Origin: Nonomuraea sp. MG754425
GTDB taxonomy: Bacteria > Actinomycetota > Actinomycetes > Streptosporangiales > Streptosporangiaceae
NCBI RefSeq assembly: GCF_021699195.1
Contig: NZ_SSXE01000068.1
Location: 1 to 45,025, forward strand
Length of the DNA stretch: 45,025 nt
Direction of reading: 5' to 3'
How positions within the stretch are numbered: position 1 is the first letter of the stretch; every line of letters starts with the position of its first letter. The notes beneath the pieces are model-generated. The model ran no database searches. It saw nothing but the letters and a program-made list of their open reading frames with translations, and was not told where the DNA came from. Shown here one piece after another: positions 41,733 through 45,025 of the stretch. The position numbers and the translations under genes were made by a program.

Positions 41733-42273
41733 CGGACGATCATGATCCGCAAAGTAGCGGCTGATCTATTCGGCGGCATTGACTTCGTTGACGACAAGCC
41801 ACGATCTCTGTGAGAACGTCGGCGAGGGTGCGTTCGAGCGTGGCCATGATGAAGGTCCTGACCGGTCGTTGGGGTTGTGGTCCGTCCGAGGACGGTTGGG
41901 CACGGGGCACGATGGCGGCCGGAGTCAGCCTGCCGCCGGTTCGGTGAGCCGGGCTTCGAGATCAGCGATCATCTGGTGGGGAGGTTGGTGTTCTCGGACT
42001 GGACCGTCTGCGGGCCAACCCTGTCGATGCTGGCAACGTTGGTGATGCACCCGTCGGCGGCTTGGGCCGTCGTGTCGAACTCCGTGCGAAGGATCGAGTG
42101 GGTTGGCGGCCTCGACGGTGATGGCGCAGTCATGCCTTTGACCGATGTCATCGCCGCTCGTGCGGCCGACATGGCGTCGCGAGCGCTGAACTTACAGTGG
42201 GGCACAAGGCACCCGTCCAGATCAAGACGGTCCGATACAGGCCTCTGTTCCTGGATGATCCGCTGGCGGCGGG
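41733..42273. other. Gene-poor stretch with degenerate frames
   Basis: About 540 bp without a supportable gene. On the minus strand, short coding-like pieces end at stops (for example NEVNAAE-stop just before the YwqG frame and LEARLTEPAAG-stop near 41930). They suggest decayed genes, but none can be named. Confidence 0.35.
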
Positions 42274-42774
42274 TCAGGCCCGGCGGTGGGCCCAGGTGGA
42301 GCGGAACCGGGCGAGGCTGACGATGAGCACGATGCTCAAGATGAGCGCGCCGCCATCGGTGACAATGGAGGGCAGCAGGCCGACAGTGCCATACAGCTGG
42401 GCGCAGGCTTTCCACATGACCGGCGGAATCATGCCGAACGGGCCGGCGGCCTGGGTCACGTTGACTGCGAGCGCGACCCAGAATGTCCACTTCCAGCCGC
42501 GCAGTGCCAGCATTCCCAGGGCGTTGCCGATGACGTAGACGGCGCCGACGGTGCGGAAGCCAGCCAGGAATCCTGGGACCTCCGTGGCCGCTTCCGCCGG
42601 TGTCTTGCCGCTCAGCGTCATCATCAGTTCCAAGGTGCCGGGGTTGATGATGACCCAGCCGTGCAGCAGGGTGCCGATAGCGAAGACGACGGAGCTGATG
42701 AAGGTGAGGACCTGCAGTCGCCGGGTCCACACAGTCGGAATCTTCGCTTGGCGACGGGTAGCGGTGATGTCCAT
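42274..42774 (-). CDS. Four-helix membrane protein of unknown function
   Basis: The 166-residue protein has four predicted transmembrane helices (about 21-45, 70-92, 97-118 and 130-155) with a short basic N-terminus and C-terminus, so both ends are likely cytoplasmic. I do not recognise the family. It has no obvious partner gene. Confidence 0.7.
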   Translation of the reverse strand: MDITATRRQAKIPTVWTRRLQVLTFISSVVFAIGTLLHGWVIINPGTLELMMTLSGKTPAEAATEVPGFLAGFRTVGAVYVIGNALGMLALRGWKWTFWVALAVNVTQAAGPFGMIPPVMWKACAQLYGTVGLLPSIVTDGGALILSIVLIVSLARFRSTWAHRRA

Positions 42775-42834
42775 GATGTGCGCCCTTCGTTCAGAGTGGT
42801 CACCATCGTGCTGATCGGCGGCAGAATGATCGTC

Positions 42835-43060
42835 CTACGCGGGCAGGCTGTTGGTACTGCTTCGCCACCGACGCCTCGCCCCACAACAACTCCAGGGCCT
42901 GGCCGATCTCCTCATCCTGCATGCCGCCCAGCAGCCGGCCCGCGCCGAGTCGGCGGCAATCTTGTCCAGGGTGGTGGTGTAGGGGCGGCGAGTGTTGAGG
43001 TTGGCGCACGCCGGCGAGTCGAGGAAGGCGTCGGCCGCCGCCCTCACCGTCCCGCCCTGC
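42835..43060 (-). pseudogene. Tyrosine-recombinase (integrase) N-terminal remnant
   Basis: One frame reads ADAFLDSPACANLNTRRPYT and a second, shifted near 42945, reads GGMQDEEIGQALELLWGEAS. Together they match the SAM-like core-binding domain of phage-type integrases. The catalytic domain is absent. Confidence 0.55.
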
Positions 43061-43083
43061 CGCCGCCCTCACCGTCCCGCCCT
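43034..43083. repeat. Perfect 25-bp tandem duplication
   Basis: The unit GCCGCCGCCCTCACCGTCCC plus GCCCT occurs twice in direct succession (43034-43058 and 43059-43083) without mismatch. It spans the 5' end of the integrase remnant. Confidence 0.9.
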
Positions 43084-43425
43084 GATGAGCCTCGCCGGAA
43101 CGCAGGTTGATCACGGCCGGCACCGCCGCCCACCTCTCCCAGCGCGCTTGCCCACAGATAGAGGGCTCGCTTCATGTAGCCGCCCTGGAGACCGGTCCGC
43201 AGGCCAGGCCGGAGTCGTGATCCACGACGCTGCAGAGTAAGGACCGTTATCTGCAGGAAGCCCTCAAGCTCCGCGCCACCCGACTCTGGCATCTGTGAGA
43301 GGGGCCGTTCGCCGATGGAGAGCTCGGGCACCCGCCACTTTGGGCTGGGTTGAGCTCGGTGGGAGGGCTCATGAAACAACAACCGACCGCCCCGGCAAGC
43401 TGCCGTACCGCGGTCGCGCCGGGGT
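43084..43425. other. Gene-free stretch after the integrase remnant
   Basis: About 340 bp without a credible gene or regulatory motif that I can support. Confidence 0.35.
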
Positions 43426-44013
43426 TCAGGAGGTGGCGGGGACGCGGTCGGCCGGCTGGTATTTCATCAGGACGACTCCTGAGGTGAACGGCTCGGCCGA
43501 GACCAGTTCCAGTCGTTGCGGTGGCCGGCCGTTCTCGAACAGAGCCTTGCCGTCGCGTAGGGCCACCGGGTGCACCAGCAGATGGAACTCCTCGACGAGC
43601 CTGAGTTCAACGAGCGAGCGGATCACTGCGAGACTGCCGTAGACCACGATGTCCCCGCCGGGGCCGCGTTTGAGTCCGGTGATCTCGTCCGGGTCGACGT
43701 CTTCGAGTTTGCGGGTGTTCTGCCATGCGGCGATATTCCCCGAGGCGGAGACGACAATCTTCTCCATGGTGTCGACCCGGCGGGCGTACTCGCGCACCCC
43801 GTCGGTCTCGCCAGGGTCGTGGGCGGCCCGCGGCCAGTGGCCGGCGAAATCGGTGTGCGTGATCCGCCCCAGCAACAGACTGCCGGAGCCTTCCACCAGC
43901 TCCCGCTCATATTTCAGCATCTGATCGTCGATCAGTAGCCAGTCCATCTCGTCTCGCGGGCCGGCGACAAATCCATCGAGCGTCGTCCACATCGACACAA
44001 CGATCTTGCGCAT
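43426..44013 (-). CDS. RibD/DHFR-like reductase
   Basis: From ATG 44011-44013 the protein has 195 residues and fits the RibD C-terminal/dihydrofolate-reductase-like family common in actinomycetes. It begins MRKIVVSMWTTLDGFVAGP, has the LLLGRITHTDF block, and has the NADPH-binding GGDIVVYGS segment near residue 120. GGAG lies upstream at good spacing. Its substrate is not known; it is not a classical FolA. Confidence 0.88.
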   Translation of the reverse strand: MRKIVVSMWTTLDGFVAGPRDEMDWLLIDDQMLKYERELVEGSGSLLLGRITHTDFAGHWPRAAHDPGETDGVREYARRVDTMEKIVVSASGNIAAWQNTRKLEDVDPDEITGLKRGPGGDIVVYGSLAVIRSLVELRLVEEFHLLVHPVALRDGKALFENGRPPQRLELVSAEPFTSGVVLMKYQPADRVPATS

Positions 44014-44104
44014 CTTCCACTCCATCATGGTCCGTTGAACTTGGCCTCTTGCCCGGGTGGCGTACCGACTCCCGGGCGCTCTGGGCCAGGCGAAGGGTAC
44101 CCAG

Positions 44105-44629
44105 CTACTGGCCGGCGCCCATTGCTGCCAGGACGGGTTCGGGCGTCAGCCCCGGGAACCGTTCCTGGAAGTCCAGGACCCCGACCCAGGCCGGGCGCAG
44201 CGCGATCCGGACCATCCGCAGGCCGGGCTTGTCGATCGCCGCCACATAGGCGTCACCCGCCCGTTCGCCTAGTCCGGCGCGCTGCATGACGGCGTACTCG
44301 GGCAGGACGCCCTCGACCTCGGCCAGGGTGACCGTTCCGCGCAGCATCAGCACCTGCGGGGGACCGTCGGCGGTGTCGATGGTGACCGCCACCTCGGGGC
44401 GGGCGTGCAGGTCACGGACCTTGAAGGTGCCAGCGAACGCGGCGATGACGACCTCGTCGCCGTTCCACAGGAAGTTGACCGGGATCAGCCGTGGCGTCCC
44501 GTCCTTGCCGGTGTAGGCCAGCCGCGCCACCAGAGTCGAGTCATTGAGCAGACGCTGCGCGGTGGGAGTGGCCAGCAGTCGCACGTCGCCCTGCGGGAGG
44601 CTTGCCGCCCGGGTGTCGGAGAGGTTCAT
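44105..44629 (-). CDS. PPOX-class FMN/F420-binding protein
   Basis: The 174-residue protein is a split-barrel flavoprotein of the pyridoxamine-5'-phosphate-oxidase-like class. It has the characteristic TLVARLAYTGKDGTPRLIPV strand pair, followed by FLWNGDEVVIA and KVRDLHARPEVAVTID. Such proteins bind FMN, F420 or heme. It is divergent from an HxlR regulator, with palindromic sites between, and is the likely target gene. Confidence 0.85.
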   Translation of the reverse strand: MNLSDTRAASLPQGDVRLLATPTAQRLLNDSTLVARLAYTGKDGTPRLIPVNFLWNGDEVVIAAFAGTFKVRDLHARPEVAVTIDTADGPPQVLMLRGTVTLAEVEGVLPEYAVMQRAGLGERAGDAYVAAIDKPGLRMVRIALRPAWVGVLDFQERFPGLTPEPVLAAMGAGQ

Positions 44630-44640
44630 GAGGCTTATGC

Positions 44641-44685
44641 TAGGAAGCTAACTCCTAAATAACAAGTAATGCTCCTAAATTAGGA
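44641..44685. promoter_or_regulatory. Paired HxlR-type operators
   Basis: TAGGA (44641-44645) and TCCTA (44653-44657) form one dyad. The perfect palindrome TCCTAAATTAGGA (44673-44685) repeats the same half-site CTCCTAAAT at 20 bp distance. The AT-rich block sits between the divergent PPOX and HxlR genes. Confidence 0.65.
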
Positions 44686-44707
44686 TCGTCGAGGTAGCCT
44701 GACGGCC

Positions 44708-45025
44708 ATGAGCGGTATGCGCAGCTATGGAGACCCGTGCGGTGTGGCCCGCGGCCTGGACGTCATCGGCGAACGCTGGGCCCTGCTGGTGGTACGCGAC
44801 CTGCTGCTGGGCCCTAAACGCTTCAACGACCTGCACGCCGGCCTGCCCGGCGTCAGCCCGAACGTGCTCACCCAGCGGCTACGCGACCTGACCGAGCACG
44901 GCGTCGTCCAACGCCGCGACCTGCCGCCCCCGGCCCGCATCCGCCTCTACGAACTCACCGACTGGGGCCGCGCCCTGGAACCCCTCCTCCTCCACCTCGG
45001 CCGCTGGGGCAGCCAAGCCCCCACC
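44708..45025 (+). CDS. HxlR-family regulator, cut by right edge
   Basis: The first 106 codons encode an HxlR winged helix: C11 in YGDPCGVARGLDVIGERWALL, FNDLHAGLPGVSPNVLTQRL as recognition helix, and the wing RIRLYELTDWG. The frame runs off the window without a stop. It probably represses the divergent PPOX gene and itself through the palindromes upstream. Confidence 0.9.
   Translation, partial: MSGMRSYGDPCGVARGLDVIGERWALLVVRDLLLGPKRFNDLHAGLPGVSPNVLTQRLRDLTEHGVVQRRDLPPPARIRLYELTDWGRALEPLLLHLGRWGSQAPT

Overview
The window is high-GC DNA with many GTG starts, short intergenic gaps and 4-bp ATGA overlaps between coupled genes. The families present (LuxR/AAA, HxlR, TIGR03086, DUF4333, imine reductase, bicovalent flavoprotein oxidase) fit an actinomycete. 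Streptosporangiales (Nonomuraea/Streptosporangium/Microbispora type) is my guess from protein style, not a proven placement. No rRNA, tRNA or CRISPR array was found.

Left part (1-7.7 kb): after a lipoprotein cut by the left edge comes a compact set of enzymes that looks like a small biosynthetic cluster. It holds an NAD(P)H:flavin reductase; a queC-queD-folE operon (the GTP-to-preQ0 enzymes of 7-deazapurine pathways, but without queE in this window); an O-methyltransferase; an acyl-CoA-dehydrogenase-like flavin monooxygenase; and a bicovalent FAD oxidase of the berberine-bridge-enzyme (BBE) type. Three very short unannotated reading frames (38, 40 and 28 codons) each end in a TGA that overlaps the ATG of the next enzyme gene. 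Two of them share a C-terminal pattern. This is the most novel part of the window.

Middle part (7.7-25.7 kb): secreted proteins including a ricin-lectin/pectate-lyase, an IrtAB/YbtPQ-like pair of fused ABC transporters flanked by an intact alpha/beta hydrolase gene and an 88 %-identical broken copy of its 5' end, a DUF2306 membrane protein, a large LuxR/AAA regulator, an imine reductase with a divergent HxlR regulator, an AraC regulator, a DUF4333 lipoprotein, and a TetR regulator divergent from a TIGR03086 gene with two palindromic operators.

Right part (25.7-45 kb): accessory DNA littered with transposase, resolvase and integrase remnants. Between the debris lie a cold-shock gene with a terminator-like leader, a DinB protein, an arylsulfatase, a frameshifted IS1182-type transposase, and a TetR / ABC-F / virginiamycin-B-lyase cassette that looks like a streptogramin-resistance operon. 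Further on are a frameshifted SnoaL gene, a WYL regulator divergent from a hydrolase/epoxide-hydrolase operon, a YwqG/DUF1963 protein, a small membrane protein, a RibD/DHFR-like reductase, and a PPOX flavoprotein divergent from an HxlR regulator cut by the right edge.
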